NCBI GenBank assembly: GCA_964019055.1
Contig: OZ025216.1
Coordinates: forward strand, 682,001 to 746,000
Length of the DNA: 64,000 bases
Reading direction: 5' to 3'
Source of the DNA: Anthopleura xanthogrammica
Taxonomy: Eukaryota; Cnidaria; Anthozoa; Actiniaria; Actiniidae
This document shows positions 48,295-62,600 of the stretch, piece after piece; the first letter of the stretch is position 1; the number at the start of each line of letters is the position of its first letter. The notes below the pieces were generated by a model. The model had not been told where the DNA came from and made no database searches. It saw only the letters and a program-made list of their open reading frames with translations. The translations under genes and the position numbers were made by a program.

Positions 48295-51200
48295 ATGGTG
48301 ACTTCAAGTCCGCCGATCCTGCTTGTCGTGGCTGCATTATGCACTATATGCATCTTAGTTCACGGTAAGTGTTATTTGGAATTTGTTCATCGCGATATTA
48401 AGAACTTGGGCAAATATTGTGGTTGGTAAAATTGTCATGGTTTTGAAATAATGACTCGTTGTTAGCTCAAGGAGGCCGGGTCTGTTGATTAGAAGAGCTC
48501 AAGGGACCCTTGGTCCGTCACTGGAAGCAATCAACATCGAGACAATGGACGTCTGTTTAACTTGCTCGATTTTCCGGATATTTAAACATCCTTTTTAATA
48601 TATATTTGTTGCTGTATATGCTAGTTGATATAATATATCTCGTGTTCCTAATTGATATTTTAAGTAATTTTTAAGAGTATAACGAAATAAGACATTTCGG
48701 AGTCGATTGTCTGGCTTACTCAATTAGGAACATATTTTCTTAGTATAAACATTTTATTCTAAAGCGGGGAACTTCTGTAGCTTTTAGTAACTTCAAACCT
48801 AGCAATTTATGCCTCTGTGACTGCAATTTATGTCTTCAGCTTTCATACTAGCTTTTAACAGTTTCAGCACCCATAAAGTCCGGGATTTCAGTGTTGATTG
48901 TTCATTAATGACTTTGTGTGGAAAACGCTCTGAAGAAAAGCCCTTCCAAAACGTGCAACATTGGCTCATATATGTGTGCAGTTTTGGCGGGGATTTCTTC
49001 AGTTTATGAAATATTGCAGTGAGAGATAGTTTTAATGTTTCATAAAGGCCTTCTTTATGAAGCTCTCTGGTTCATATGCTTAGTGTCGGCTGACTCATGT
49101 AGTATGTAATTTCATACCGTTTTTTTCATAATCACTACATACAAGTAAAATATTAATCGATGCTGTGAATTCAATCCTTTCTGGCTCGCGTCAAAATTTT
49201 AAGACTAAAGGCTCCCTGAAAAGCTTGGTGTGAGTTCATGATCATAGCTAGAGTGTATAGCTTTGGGATTCTAATGTATGTCTTGAATCTTGTATTGATG
49301 TGTGTAATATGGCGTCTAGTGGTCCTGTTACACCAAGATCTCAGACTTGAAAGATATTTATCACTGACCTTTGTCACCGTTTTTATCCCATAAAAGACAA
49401 ACTTCGTACAAAGTTAAAATCTGAAGAATTGATGTTTTTTGAAAAAGTCCTTGCAAGTGATGCTACTAGTATGTAAGAAAGAGCACTCTGGTATTAACGC
49501 GGTGCTGCAAGGATATCTGGACCAATATTGCGGTCAATACCTTGGCTTAAAAGGATGAATTCCATGCTGTGTAATATGAGGAGAACGTGTAAAAAATATT
49601 TTGCCAAATGTATTGATGCTTTTGTCCTAAAACCAAGAAAAGGGACGTTCTAATAATTCTCACATTAACACTCGTGTGTTGACTGGAAGCATGTAATGTT
49701 TCAATTCGAGAAAGAGACATCACTGTGTCCGGGAGAGGCAGAAACTTGGCCAATAATATTTATGATTTTTCAATGAAAAAATACAAAACAAAACTGGTGA
49801 TACAGTTTGCAGATTCGTTTGCATCTTCTGGTAACGCAACTGCAGCTCTTATCATGCGGCCTCAACAACAGCAGCAACAGTAACTTGCAACTAAAAAAAT
49901 TGCAGAACATTTTCTCTCTGAAATATTTCAAACAGTTCGTTCCCAGAGAAAACTGTAGCAATGTAGTATTATTAGCTGCACAAGTGAATTGTAATTTAAA
50001 AAAAACCCGAAGTCATAGAAAGTTTTCATCTCTGCAGGTCTCATGCAATGTGTATCAATGGCATGATAATTATTGCAATATTGCAGCGAAATCTCTAAGA
50101 TTGCATTGCTGTAGCAAGATGAAAGAATTGCAGTGTCTGTTGCCGGCTTGAGGCTCTTTTCCACGATTCCGTCTGATGTTACACATATTTTATGTTATTA
50201 GAATACAATCGGAGTGCTTAAATCATGAGTGAGTTTACAAATCTTGCCTTATAAAGTTAAGCAGATTAAACAGTCTACGTGACAAATATCCCTGCAGCAT
50301 CCTAATTAATCAGATAATTTATTATCCACTGACTACATAGTGTGAAATTACTAAACCCTAGTTTCATTATTCTTTTCTTTTGTACTACCTAATTGACTAT
50401 TACACATTAACAAGTAGTTTTTTTTTTACAGGTTTAGTAACTTCACTCTACAAACTTTTTTGTCCTTACGAAAATATAGTCTTTTCTGGGTGGTCTTAAT
50501 TGTGTTGCTAGTCTTGAAGGTGGTCTCTTTATTATATTTATTATGTTACCAGTTTCTGGCCGGACTAGACTGGTTTACTAATAGTGCGGTTCCAATCAAA
50601 TACATCTCATTTTAACAGGCCAATAATCCATTTGGTTATTTAATATCGTACCATTAGTTTGACCTCATACTCTCGACCATTTCCCCATCATATATCAATG
50701 GAGATTTGTCTTTCATTTCTCCTGCTTCCGTTCTCTCTTTTATATCACAAGTCATAAATAACTTGATCCAAAGGGATCAACCTTTTTTCAAGTATGACTA
50801 AATCAGTTATCAAAAAAATTTTATTTATCTATTTATCTATTTATCATATTATTATTATCTATGGTAACTCGTTTTTTTAGCAGCAAACAAACTCGAGAAA
50901 ATTCTCCCCCCCCCTCCTCCTAGTTCCCTATCAGTGTTCCTAAAAATAGTAGCTAACAAGAAATCTTTTTAAACGATGCACCAAAATAGCTACACTGACG
51001 TAAAAACAAATAAAGCTATGACGTCATAGTATATATGTGGTGTAATTTTTATGACGTCATCAACTGGGGATTTGTTTTTTTCTGTCACGCACGCGCTCAC
51101 TCACGCGGTCAGTGTTACCGTTATTGCCCTAACTGGTTTTTTGATCTCTTTTCATCTAGCGGCACCTTCGGGGGATGACCTAGAGCTGTTGAAGGTAACG

Positions 51201-54200
51201 TGACTCAACACGTCACCGTCCTTGGTGTAACACGTGAATTTTTAAAATAATTTTAATTTTTTTAATTTAAATTAATTTTTTTGTCTTTCAGCTTAAATTA
51301 GACAAATCGTTAGAGCGATCAAGCAGACAAAGGTGCGTCCTTAGAACCATGCTTTAGCAGGTCATAGTGCAAATCACGTAACAGGTCGTGTGATTGGCCA
51401 AGTCAGAAGCACGTGACAGGTCATTTGATAGGTCAAGTTAGAATCACGTGATAATCACTGTTGATCTTGGGCCTCGTGACAAATAGGATTACGTGACAAA
51501 CACTCTGGTTTCTATAAATAGTTTTTATTTTGCAGGAGGCAAGCAGCTTCAAAGAACACATGCTACTGTAAACCGGGTTGTAACTGCGATTGTCCAGCCG
51601 GTATATATTGTAATGCAGTAAGTAATTATTATTTCTTTATCTCGTGATATCTTTATATATTTTTATTCCAAAGGCCTCGGGTTTTGGCCCTTTCAGTATA
51701 GTGAATCTTATTTTATCCCGTTTCCACTTGTGTACCTCGTGATCCATATTTGTAACTTGAAATTCTATTTCTCGTTTCCAGACCCTTCCCGGTGTGGGTA
51801 CGGCTGGGCGACCAGGCCTCCGAGGAAGACCAGGTTTCCGTGGAACAGGGGTAAGGAAAATTGAATGAAAAATAAATACCATTTGATTACCTTTTGAAAA
51901 AATATATCTTGTTGGATTTGTTACTATGGTTAAACTCATGGTTTTTGCTTTTATCAGGGTGAGAGAGGAGTCGAAGGACCTCTTGGAGACATGGGTCGTC
52001 CGGTATGAAAGACAGGCTTGTTATACTAAACCTACTTCCACTATCTTATTGGCTTGAATATTTAGACCTTGTATATTTCTTCAAGTGTTGCCTTAAGCTT
52101 AATAATATGGATCTATCTACTTATGTAACCCCATACTCGCTCTCATCCAGATCTACAAGAAGCACTAGTAGCTCTACTTTTAGATAATAATTTTTTAATC
52201 GCACAGTTATTCTATGGAACTCACTACCTCCAAAGATTAAGTCTTGCACTTCAGTTCCGTCCTTCAAAACGTTGCTACGATCTCATTATTTTGCTCTTTT
52301 GCTTTCTACTTTTGACCCTGAGCGCATCAGACCCTATAAGACTATCTGTTCCAAATGTCGATCTGCCGCTATAACCGCTGTCTGCTGCCGCTAACTTTCC
52401 TCTGCGCCTATAATAGTGTTTGGCTCAAAATTACTTTGCAACTCTCTTTTCCGTTTTGTGTTGCCATGGTGACTAAGTTCATTGTTTGTTCAATTTTTTC
52501 AGGGTAACCGTGGTAACTCAGGATCTGCTGGTACCATTGGTGAGGCTGGAAAAGAAGGGCCTCCTGGTATAACACTTATTGGCGTGAGTTAATAATCCCT
52601 GATAATTATTACTGCTACAACAACAACTATTACTACTTTTTCAGGAATGCGATATTACTAATGATCGCTAATGATAATTTTATTACTCGTCACCAGGCCC
52701 CGCCCGGTACAGTGTTGACCCAGGAAGAGCTTGAACAGATCCTTCAGATCTGGAACTCCATGCAGCGACAAATTGTAAGCATCATTTCCTTCAATTAAGT
52801 TATTATGAATGTTTTTATTAATGTCATAATGATTTGGTTTTAACAGAGATCAGGCCTCCGTCATGTCGGGCGTGTAGGCCCTTCGGGAAGGCGAGGTGCC
52901 CCAGGCATTGTTGGCGAGCCGGTAAGTTTACTTTTATACGTACGACACCATCACGTGACGTCAGCTATGTTGGATGATAAAAACAAGAACATCACTCAAG
53001 GAATAAAGTTAATTCTTGTCATCCAACATTGCTAACCTATTGAGATTCAAGAGATTCATTCAGCTGATTGATACCAGCAATAGAACACATGAGTACTCTC
53101 TGGTTGATAGCACATGACGGGCAGTGTTTGTCTGTCATTTTAAGCCGATTCATGAAACTCGATTAGCGGCTCCATAGAGTTATTCATTTGAGTTACGTAT
53201 GGTTGGTATTATTGTAGGGTTTAGATGGTGAACACGGAGAACAAGGCTTGAAAGGAGGCAGAGGCGAAACGGTAGGCCAGTAGTATTATAACAAGACACT
53301 CGGTAATTCATTCCCATTTTCTTTTTCTGGATTCGATGATCAAGATACGTTCTGGTCTAGCTTCAGCACAAACATCACCATATAAGGCATGATGAACAAA
53401 AAGATGTTTGTACCCAAGCTAGACCACAATGCACCGCATTCGTTAAACCAGAAAAGGTTCATGAAACTAAATCCAAGTCCCATGCAGTGTATGAAATTTC
53501 CTTTTTATTGCTAAAAATCCCAGTTCCTTTTTATCTTAATTCATTGTACAACTCTTTCAATGTTAATATTATGGGTTATTTATTCAGGGTCCCCCAGGCC
53601 CTCCCGGTCCACCAGGAGATCCAGGTCGATCAGGAAAAGATGTGAGTAGTTCGATATTATGCTTTACTTTACTTGTATTATTTACAAACAGTATTTTTTT
53701 ACGTTGTTTTCATTCTCTTATAATGGTGCAACTCATTGGTATCAAAATTTACCCATAGTTACGGAATAAGGCATAGAGAATATATCATAGAGTGATATCG
53801 CTACTAATCACGTAAACCGCTTTTAACATTAACATTAGGTTTGCCCTTTGGGCGGCATTTAATGTCATATAACCAGAACAATTAATATTTAAAAACAGCA
53901 TAAAACTTTCTTAAAGTGTCTTTGCTGGTTTCTAGGGATTTCTTCTGAATCTCTCTATAAACAAACTTCACGCGATACTTGTGTAGAATAATTGTAATTC
54001 TCTGTGGTTGAGACTGAGCTTTCTTTAGTCCTCGATTAGTATTGACGATGGTAAATCATTCGAAACATCTATCACAACAACACAATCGTTGTCATCATTT
54101 GCAGTATTCTTGTCCCAAAAGTCAACCAAACTTGCGTACCTTTAGTTCTCGATTAGTATTGACGATGGTAAATCATTCGAAACATCTATTACAACAACAC

Positions 54201-57200
54201 AATCGTTGTCATCATTTGCAGTATTCTTGTCCCAAAAGTCAACCAAACTTGCGTACCTTTCGTCTTCATTCGTTGTTGAATTGAATTCGACGTTTTCACT
54301 CCTGTATTCAGTGAATTCCCTGTTACTTTGATCAAACTGTAATGCATCCTCAAGCGCTCTGTTCTGAGCACGAATCTTTCCCAAGCTGTCACTTGTTTTT
54401 GTTATTGACAGCTTCAATTCTTGTATTCGAAGTTTAGCCTTTTGCAGTGTCTGTGAACGCGAAAGCTTTGGATGACATCCTTTGACATCTTTTTGGTTTT
54501 GAATGGAATCTTTCAAGCCGTCAAAATGGTCTCTTATAATTCTTCTTCTTCTCTTTTCCATTGCGTTGTGTTTTTCTCTTCTTGGAGACATTATTTCTCG
54601 AACTTTTCTGTCAGGCCAAGGTCAAATGCAAGAATAATAACAGAAGAATATTCACACACAGAAAACATTTGCACGTGAAGTGTAAAAAACCCGTGATAAA
54701 CTAGTTTGCACGTGCGCCCTCTGCATGATGAAAACTTAAAATGAAGTTAATAGTTTTGAATTAAAACCGTAAAATTGCCGTTTTTCATTCTTTAAAAAAG
54801 CGCATCTTACGTGAAAATGTCTTTAAAACATATTTTATAAACATTTTAGATGTTAAATGTAAAAAAAGATGCTTACCGGCCCTCTCTCCAAGAGGAAAAC
54901 GAGGGGGAGGGGTGGGTATCAGTTTTATACTGGATATTTATTGCATTCATATTTTGACAGGGCAGTGAAGGATTACCTGGTCGTCCTGGTCTTCCTGGAA
55001 AGAACGGCGAAAAGGTATGTCCACTACATCATGTGTTGTTTCCATGGTGATAACCAATCAGCTGATTTCGTTATGTCATCACCACAGGGTAACCGCGGAG
55101 TGCAAGGACGATTTGGTCTGCCAGGATCAAAAGGCCCAAGGGTGAGTCAGAACTATGAAAACATTTTATTCTTGATAATTCCGTGACACTTTCTAAGGCT
55201 TCTATCGTTACTGCTAGCATAACCATTGCGTGACCTAGCGTGACGCATCGTTGCAGTAATCACCATCGTGATACTTCTGTCGTGACTTTGATTCTTACCA
55301 ATTATTGGTAGCTTATTAACGTGGTGATCCTGGATGAAGTTAGTTAGGTAGAAGAAAAGTGAGAATGTTATAATTCTTCATTTCTAGGGCAGGCTTGGTA
55401 GACAAGGTCAGAAGGGTAGACGAGGCATCACTGGCGAAAAGGTAATATCAATCAACATTAATATCAATTGATGTTTAAATTAACCGCATATCAATAAATA
55501 CATGAACGTTATACTATTTTCAAGAATTCAAGAATTGATTTTAATCGATAGGGAAGTCAAGGAGCTGTCGGAATAGCAGGAAAAGCTGGAGAACAAGTAA
55601 GCTTGAAAAATATAAGATCTTATAAGATTTTATTATTATAAAGAAATCCTTTCGAGGAAAAAGTAACAATAAATAGGAAAACAACAACAACAAAACAACC
55701 GAACAGAATACAGTCATTTTCATGGAGAATAGAGATTTGCTTCAAAAGGGTTCAGTTTCTGTATCCACTGTTGTCTGAGGTTGGAGGGTCGGACGGGGTT
55801 GGAGGGTCGGATGTTCAGAGGGTCGGAGGGTTGCAGAGTCGGAACACTAACAGTTCTCAAAAGAATTGTTCGCAATAATAAGAAGTTAACTGTCAACTTG
55901 TTTTCCAGGGCGTACAAGGACCACGTGGTCTACCAGGAGCCGCCGGACCACAAGGAATCAAGGTAAGATGTCTAAACTACAGCGTGGTATTCTGGGTAAA
56001 GTCGAAACTATTAGCAACCTTACCCTCCATTAAGCGGTCATTTCGGAAAATCCCGATATTATCGGACCTTTATTTAACTCTTGACCATATTGAATGATAT
56101 TCTATGATGATGGGTAGTTATTTTACATCGGAAGTCCCTTTCGGTTTATTGACCACTTCTATTGCTTAGTATATTATCCTGATTCATTGCAGGGTTCAAC
56201 TGGATTACGTGGTGTGCAAGGACCCCCCGGACCCAAGGTAAGTCATTATTATCTAATAACATTAATATATATAACTGATAATAATTATTGAAAATATCAT
56301 AACGTGTGCTTCGTTTCAGGGAAGCTTTGGAGTTCCCGGTCCTCAAGGCATCCCCGGTTCTCGTGGTGCTCGTGTAAGTTCAAGTTGTAATTCTCTCAGT
56401 TTGACATAGAGTAAATTTAGAAAGGAGCGAACTTTATCTGCTCGTCTTCTTTCGTTATATATTATTTCTTTGAGCCTGATATCTCATGGTCAGCACCATA
56501 AATAACGCGGGCTCTTGGACGAGACTTGTTTAATTTTGACTTCCTGACGAGTCAACATCCTATATATTTGTACGACGGCGAGAAACAATAATCCATATCG
56601 AACAGTCCATAATTGAATCTGTAATGTATCCATTTTAGGGTGATCCTGGTGCTGATGGTTCTCCTGGACCCTCTGGATCAAATGTAAGTAATCACGTGAC
56701 TAGTCACCAGTCTCTTGCACGACAGATCAAAATTGCTTGCTTCAATTGAATTCATTTGTCTTGATTTTAATATATTTTTGTTGTTGTTTTGTTAGGGAGA
56801 CGTTGGCAACCCAGGCCCTCCCGGTCCTAGCGGAGATCGTGGCGCCCCTGTAAGTCACGTGACATGCCACAGAACTGTATTACAATCTGTAGTGTGATCA
56901 AGTCTGTCATGTCTAATAGTATATGAGAGGTTGATTGTATTACTATTGTTGGTTCATTAGGGTGCTGCAGGAGCTGATGGTGGCGCAGGAGAGAAGGGCA
57001 GCCCTGTGAGTATTACTTCTTGTATTTATCAAATAACGTAACCGTGGAACAGATATCATACCAGAAACCAGAGCCGATTCCAAGGGAGGCTGAATGGAGT
57101 TGTAGGCTTGCCTCTTCCCGTATGAGATCATATTTGGCACGAAATTCAAAAGTCGTGAAATGTATCGCTCTTCTAAGCCTTATATATCCATACTACACCA

Positions 57201-59585
57201 GGTTAAGAAAAAACCCTGGATTCACCTCTGATATGACCAGGGTTACTGTGTTTTCAATGAACTGTTTCAGTGCTAACACTGGAGCCACAATTCCATCCTA
57301 ACTCTAATTCTTTCTTTTTTCGGTTGTAGGGATCACAAGGACCAATGGGTGGCATCGGACCCAATGGAGGTGCAGGACCCAAGGTATGTAGGCCCAGTCA
57401 AATTATAACTTGTTTTCTTGTTCAAGATGTGACAGGTGTCGAAATATGCGGTTTAATTATGATGTTTTTGTTTGTAGGGTAATGAGGGAAGAGGAGGACG
57501 AACCGGACGAAAGGGAGATCTGGTAAGTTAATTTACAGGGGAGGGGGTTGTCTTTTCGTACAGGGGAGGGGAGGGGGCGGTAAGGAAGCGGTTGGAGTCA
57601 GTAGTGATAATGTAATTGATTTTGATTGAATGTTTGATGTCAGGGTCCCAGTGGAATCAAAGGTGTGAAAGGAAATCGTGGATCCAAAGGAGACAAGGTA
57701 TGAAGATAAATGAGAGAGCTAGTTATAGAACCTTTGAGCTGGAACCGACCAGACAGCCAACCAATCTACCCACCAACTTACCAACCCGACAAATATTTCA
57801 ACAACGAATCAATCAACCAGCCAAATGTTCAACCTACCTATCGACCGGACAGTCGACCATTCAACCCATTATTTCCAGTTGTATAACTAACCAAACTCTG
57901 TATTATCTCTTTCCAGGCCCCTGATGGCGCTGGTGGTGAAGTTGGTGTTCCAGGCGTGGCCGGTGCTCCTGTAAGTACAGCTATAAAATACTCTCAAATC
58001 ACTTCAATTCTTGTTAAAAACCAACTGTTGTTTGACAGGGCGAGGAAGGAAGACGAGGACCAGTTGGACCTGTTGGTTCTGCCGGGGCCAAGGTATGTGT
58101 CACGTATATGTAACGAAACATTTATGTCACGCATCTAGAGAAAACGCACAATACAGTATTAATGATTTGTATTCTTTTTTTGGCCAGGGTGTTCGTGGCT
58201 CTCCTGGATTCCCTGGAAATGCTGGTGGCAAAGGAGACAAGGTATATAAGACGACAAAAAGTAATAAAATCTTTATTTCATCAAAGAAAAATATGAATAC
58301 GTAAGAAACTTTTGTTTGAATGTGTTGCTAGGGTAACCGTGGTGGACGAGGAAGACGAGGTTCCAGGGGAGCCCGTGGAGATCAAGGTGCGACCGGTGTT
58401 GATGGCCAGGGTGGCGGTCCTGGACTACGGGTAATTTATCTTTCGTTCATTTTCTTTACAAACGTTATATTCAAATTGAAAGCTACCGGGAAAACTGAAT
58501 TCATTCATTCACATTCCGAATGAATAATATTACGATTTCCATGTCAGCGGTTTGACATTCAAATATTCACGTGGATCATTGAATGTGTTATTGACCCATG
58601 AGCCTCCCTTTCATGACTATAAAGAGGAATGATTCCAGCCTCAAATATTATAGTATTAAGGAACATTGTTGTGTATATATCCCACAATTCCATGCGAGGA
58701 GTGTTCGTTACCAGGCTCATTTAAAAATGCTGTTTTGTCGAAAATTATTGATTTGTTGTTTTTGATTTGAAGGGAGTTCGTGGCGCGAAGGGAAAACCAG
58801 GCTCTCCCGGACGACCAGGAGCACCAGTAAGTATGATCAGCAGTACTCTCAGGAAAGACATGCGCATGCGTGGTGAATGTCTTACGTACATGAGTGTACA
58901 GATTTTTTGTTATGAATATCTTACAAATATTGTTTGTCTAATACCAGATTTTTGTCCCGCTTTTTAGGGCTACCCTGGAAACCCTGGTCAACCTGGTACT
59001 ATTGGAGGCGCGGTAAGTTGATGGTGTTCCTATATATAAAGTGATTTTAGGTTACTACTACTATGACCTCCTCCTCCTCCTACTACTCCTCTTCTTCTTC
59101 GTCCTTGTATTCCTTGTTTTTCTCTTCCTCTATGGAGTCTTCCTCTTCATCCTCCTCTTCTTCTTGTCCTTGTCCTCCTCTTCCTCCTCTTCTTCTTCTT
59201 CTTCTTCTTCTTCTTCTTCCTCCGCCTCTTCCTCTTCATCACCATCATCATCATCATCATCATCTTCTTTTTCGTTGTCGTCGTCGTCGTCTCCTTCTTT
59301 CTCTTCCTCTTCCTTCTTATTGAGTGTACCTCTTCTTACTCTGAACTTAATATTGTCAGGGATCCGATGGATTCAAAGGACCACCAGGAGCAGCCGGTAC
59401 ACAAGGACCAAGGGTACGTAAAGGTTCTCGTCGTTTTGCTCGTGTCTTTTTTCTGGTATTCGCCTGATCTTCTTGTTTTGTTTCCTGCAGGGAGCTCCAG
59501 GATCTCAAGGGGCACCTGGCCCTGATGGTGTTTCCGGACCAACGGTAAGTAGAACGAAAATATCATCATCATCGTCATCAACACT

Positions 59586-59620
<35 letters not shown>

Positions 59621-62600
59621 CATCCTCATCCTCATCCTCATCCTCATCCTCATCCTCATCCTCATCCTCATCCTCATCCTCATCCTCATCCTCATCCTCA
59701 TCCTCATCCTCATCCTCATCCTCATCCTCATCCTCATCCTCATCCTCATCCTTATCCTCATCCTCATCCTCATCCTCATCCTCATCATTATCATCATCAT
59801 CATCATCAGCATCATCATTATCATTATCATCATCATCATCCTCTCATTATCATCATCATCATCATCATCGTTATCATCATCATCATCATCCTCAGTTCTA
59901 AACTCTAACTGTCAATTATTTATTTTCTAGGGCGAAGCTGGGGTTCCTGGGCCCGAGGGCGTACCAGGACCACAGGGTCCCCAGGTATGTGATATAATTA
60001 TTCACTTGCCTTTCTACCGCTGACTACAAAATCAGAACATTTGCATTCTCAAAAGATATTTTCAAAAATATTTAGAAGCACCCCTTCCCCACGACACTAT
60101 GCAGTATTAATCTTTTTTGTAAATAAATATCTTCCAGGGACCGAAAGGAAAGGCCGGGGCAGGAGGTGATAAAGGTATCGTTGGAAAGCATGTAAGTCAT
60201 CCCTTCTTTTGTACTTGACTATAACACTGAAACGATAAACTTCACATCTCTTACTACATCGTTTGTTCGTGTTGTAGGGCGGTAAAGGAGAAGGAGGAGA
60301 GAAAGGAGAGCGTGGTGCTGATGGTAGCCAGGTAATTTCCAGGAATATTGATCACGAATCGATTCGTTAATATGTTAGAATAGCTGAAATAGAATGATAA
60401 CGCATCTTGTAATTTGTCTTATGTTCTTTCATCTAGGGACCCCCTGGAACGCCTGGCAAGAACGGTGAGAATGGAGGAGACGTAAGTGTGATTTCTCTTC
60501 TTTCCTTTGTATCCTTATTTTGATTGTATTCTGTATAGGTGATGTACATACCCATCCATGAGAATAACGGCACAAAAGACATGGCCGCCATGTTGGTTGA
60601 CATGACAAAAGGAACCAAGACCAAATCTTTCGTTCAAGTCAACCAACATGGCGGCTATGACGTCACATGTATCTCCAAAATTAGACCTTTTTAGTTTCGT
60701 CGTAATGTTTTCTCATTTTACACCTCATGTCATTCCCTTGCCTTCCTCCACTCAGTAGAGTAATTGTTAACAGTGCTTAATATATATTGGATTTTTCAGG
60801 GTTCATCGGGCGAGGATGGTACAAGAGGCAATCCAGGAGTAGCGGTATGCCTTTTTTGGAACATTTTCTTGCTGTAACGTTGTTTAACTTCGATCATTTA
60901 TGATATGGTGTTGTCTTCCAGGGTCCTCAAGGTCTTCGCGGGCTGCCTGGAGCTCCTGGCAAAAACGGTGAAATGGTAAGTATTCTACACCGGTGACCAG
61001 TAAAAGGGCAGTGACGTAACGTGACTCTGAAATGGCTTCGCTCTGAACCAATGAAAATACACGAAAAAGCAAATCATCCAATCACAGGGCTTGATTAAGG
61101 AAACCATTTCAGTGCTACGATTCTGTCCATCTATTGTTCAGGCCAAATCACCTTTAAGGAAAGCAAATCATCCAATCACAGGGCTTGATTCATGAAAAAC
61201 GCCATTTTAGTGCTACGATTTTGCCCATCTATAGACCCCTTTTACGTGACGTCAGAGCAGCTCAATTTGGAGGGCAAAACAAAAGAATTTTATTCTCCTT
61301 AGAATTGGAACCTATTGTTTTGCCCTCCAAATTGAGCTGCATTCCGACGTGCTGCAAGGGGTCTATTGTTCAGGCCAAATCAGCTTTAAGGGAAGGGAAT
61401 TTAGAACATAATCATGCTGAAACATAATGTTTGTTTTTATTTTACAGGGTCCAGAAGGACCAGCCGGACCCCGAGGCAAAAGCGGCCCTGGTGGTCCCCA
61501 GGTATGTTCTGTAAATAATCCCTTTACTTAGTTCTAAATCGTGTTATCTAATATCGTGCATTGATGTCCCATTAGGGACCTGAAGGAGCCGTTGGACCAC
61601 CTGGAGGTAATGGTGCCAAAGGAGACATGGTAAGAATTAAAGTCAAGATTTTATTGAGAGATTCATAGCTCGAAGCACCTTGAATTCACAGCCTTGCTTC
61701 ATCTTCAATTTATCTGGTACCTTATATCATAGATAATAATTTATTAATTCATTGATTTTTAGGGTTCTGATGGAGAACAAGGACCTGTTGGCCGTCCTGG
61801 TTCCACTGGGCCTGATGTAAGTCATTATTTCCAGTGATTTATTGATGATTTATGAATATTATATAACGTTAATGATATTTTCATAGGGTAATGCTGGTAA
61901 TGCTGGTCCTGCAGGAGGACAAGGACCTAAGGGCGAAAGCGTATGTATTATGTTTGAATGTTTGTTTGTATAGTGTTGTTTTCGAAATAAATTGGTCGGT
62001 TAAGCCATTTATTGGGTGACAAATATAACTTATGGGGTATTGTTATGCTTTATTTTCATCCACCCATCCGTCAATCTCATCCATCAACCCCTCCCTCCCT
62101 CCCTCCATCCATCCCTCCCTCCCTCCCTCCCTCCATGTATTCATCAATCCATCCATCCCTCCCTCCCTCCATGTATTCATCAATCCATCAATCCCTCCCT
62201 CCCTCCATGTATTCATCAATCCATCCATCCCTCCCTCCCTCCCTCCATGTATTCATCAATCCATCGATCCCTCCCTCCCTCCCTCCATGTATTCATCAAT
62301 CCATCCATCCATCCATCCCCCCTCCCTCCATGTATTCATCAATCCATCCATCCATCCCTCCCTCCCTCCATGTATTCATCAATCCATCCCTCCCTCCCTA
62401 CATGTATTCATCAATCCATCCCTCCCTCCCTCCCTCCATGTATTCATCAGTCCATCAATCCCTCCCTCCCTCCATGTATTCATCAATCCATCCCTCCCTC
62501 CCTCCCTCCCTCCCTCCCTCCCTCCATGTATTCATCAATCCATCCCTTCCTTCCCTCCTTCTTTCCTTCTCTCCCTCCCTCCTTTCCTTTCCTCCCTCTC

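Noticed and set aside
49807..50164. 114-codon plus and 78-codon minus ORFs in collagen intron 1
   Set aside because: No homology signal or splice fit; composition like the surrounding intron.
59336..59901. Poly-Ser and Met-Arg repeat ORFs
   Set aside because: ATC and ATCCTC arrays within collagen intron 32.
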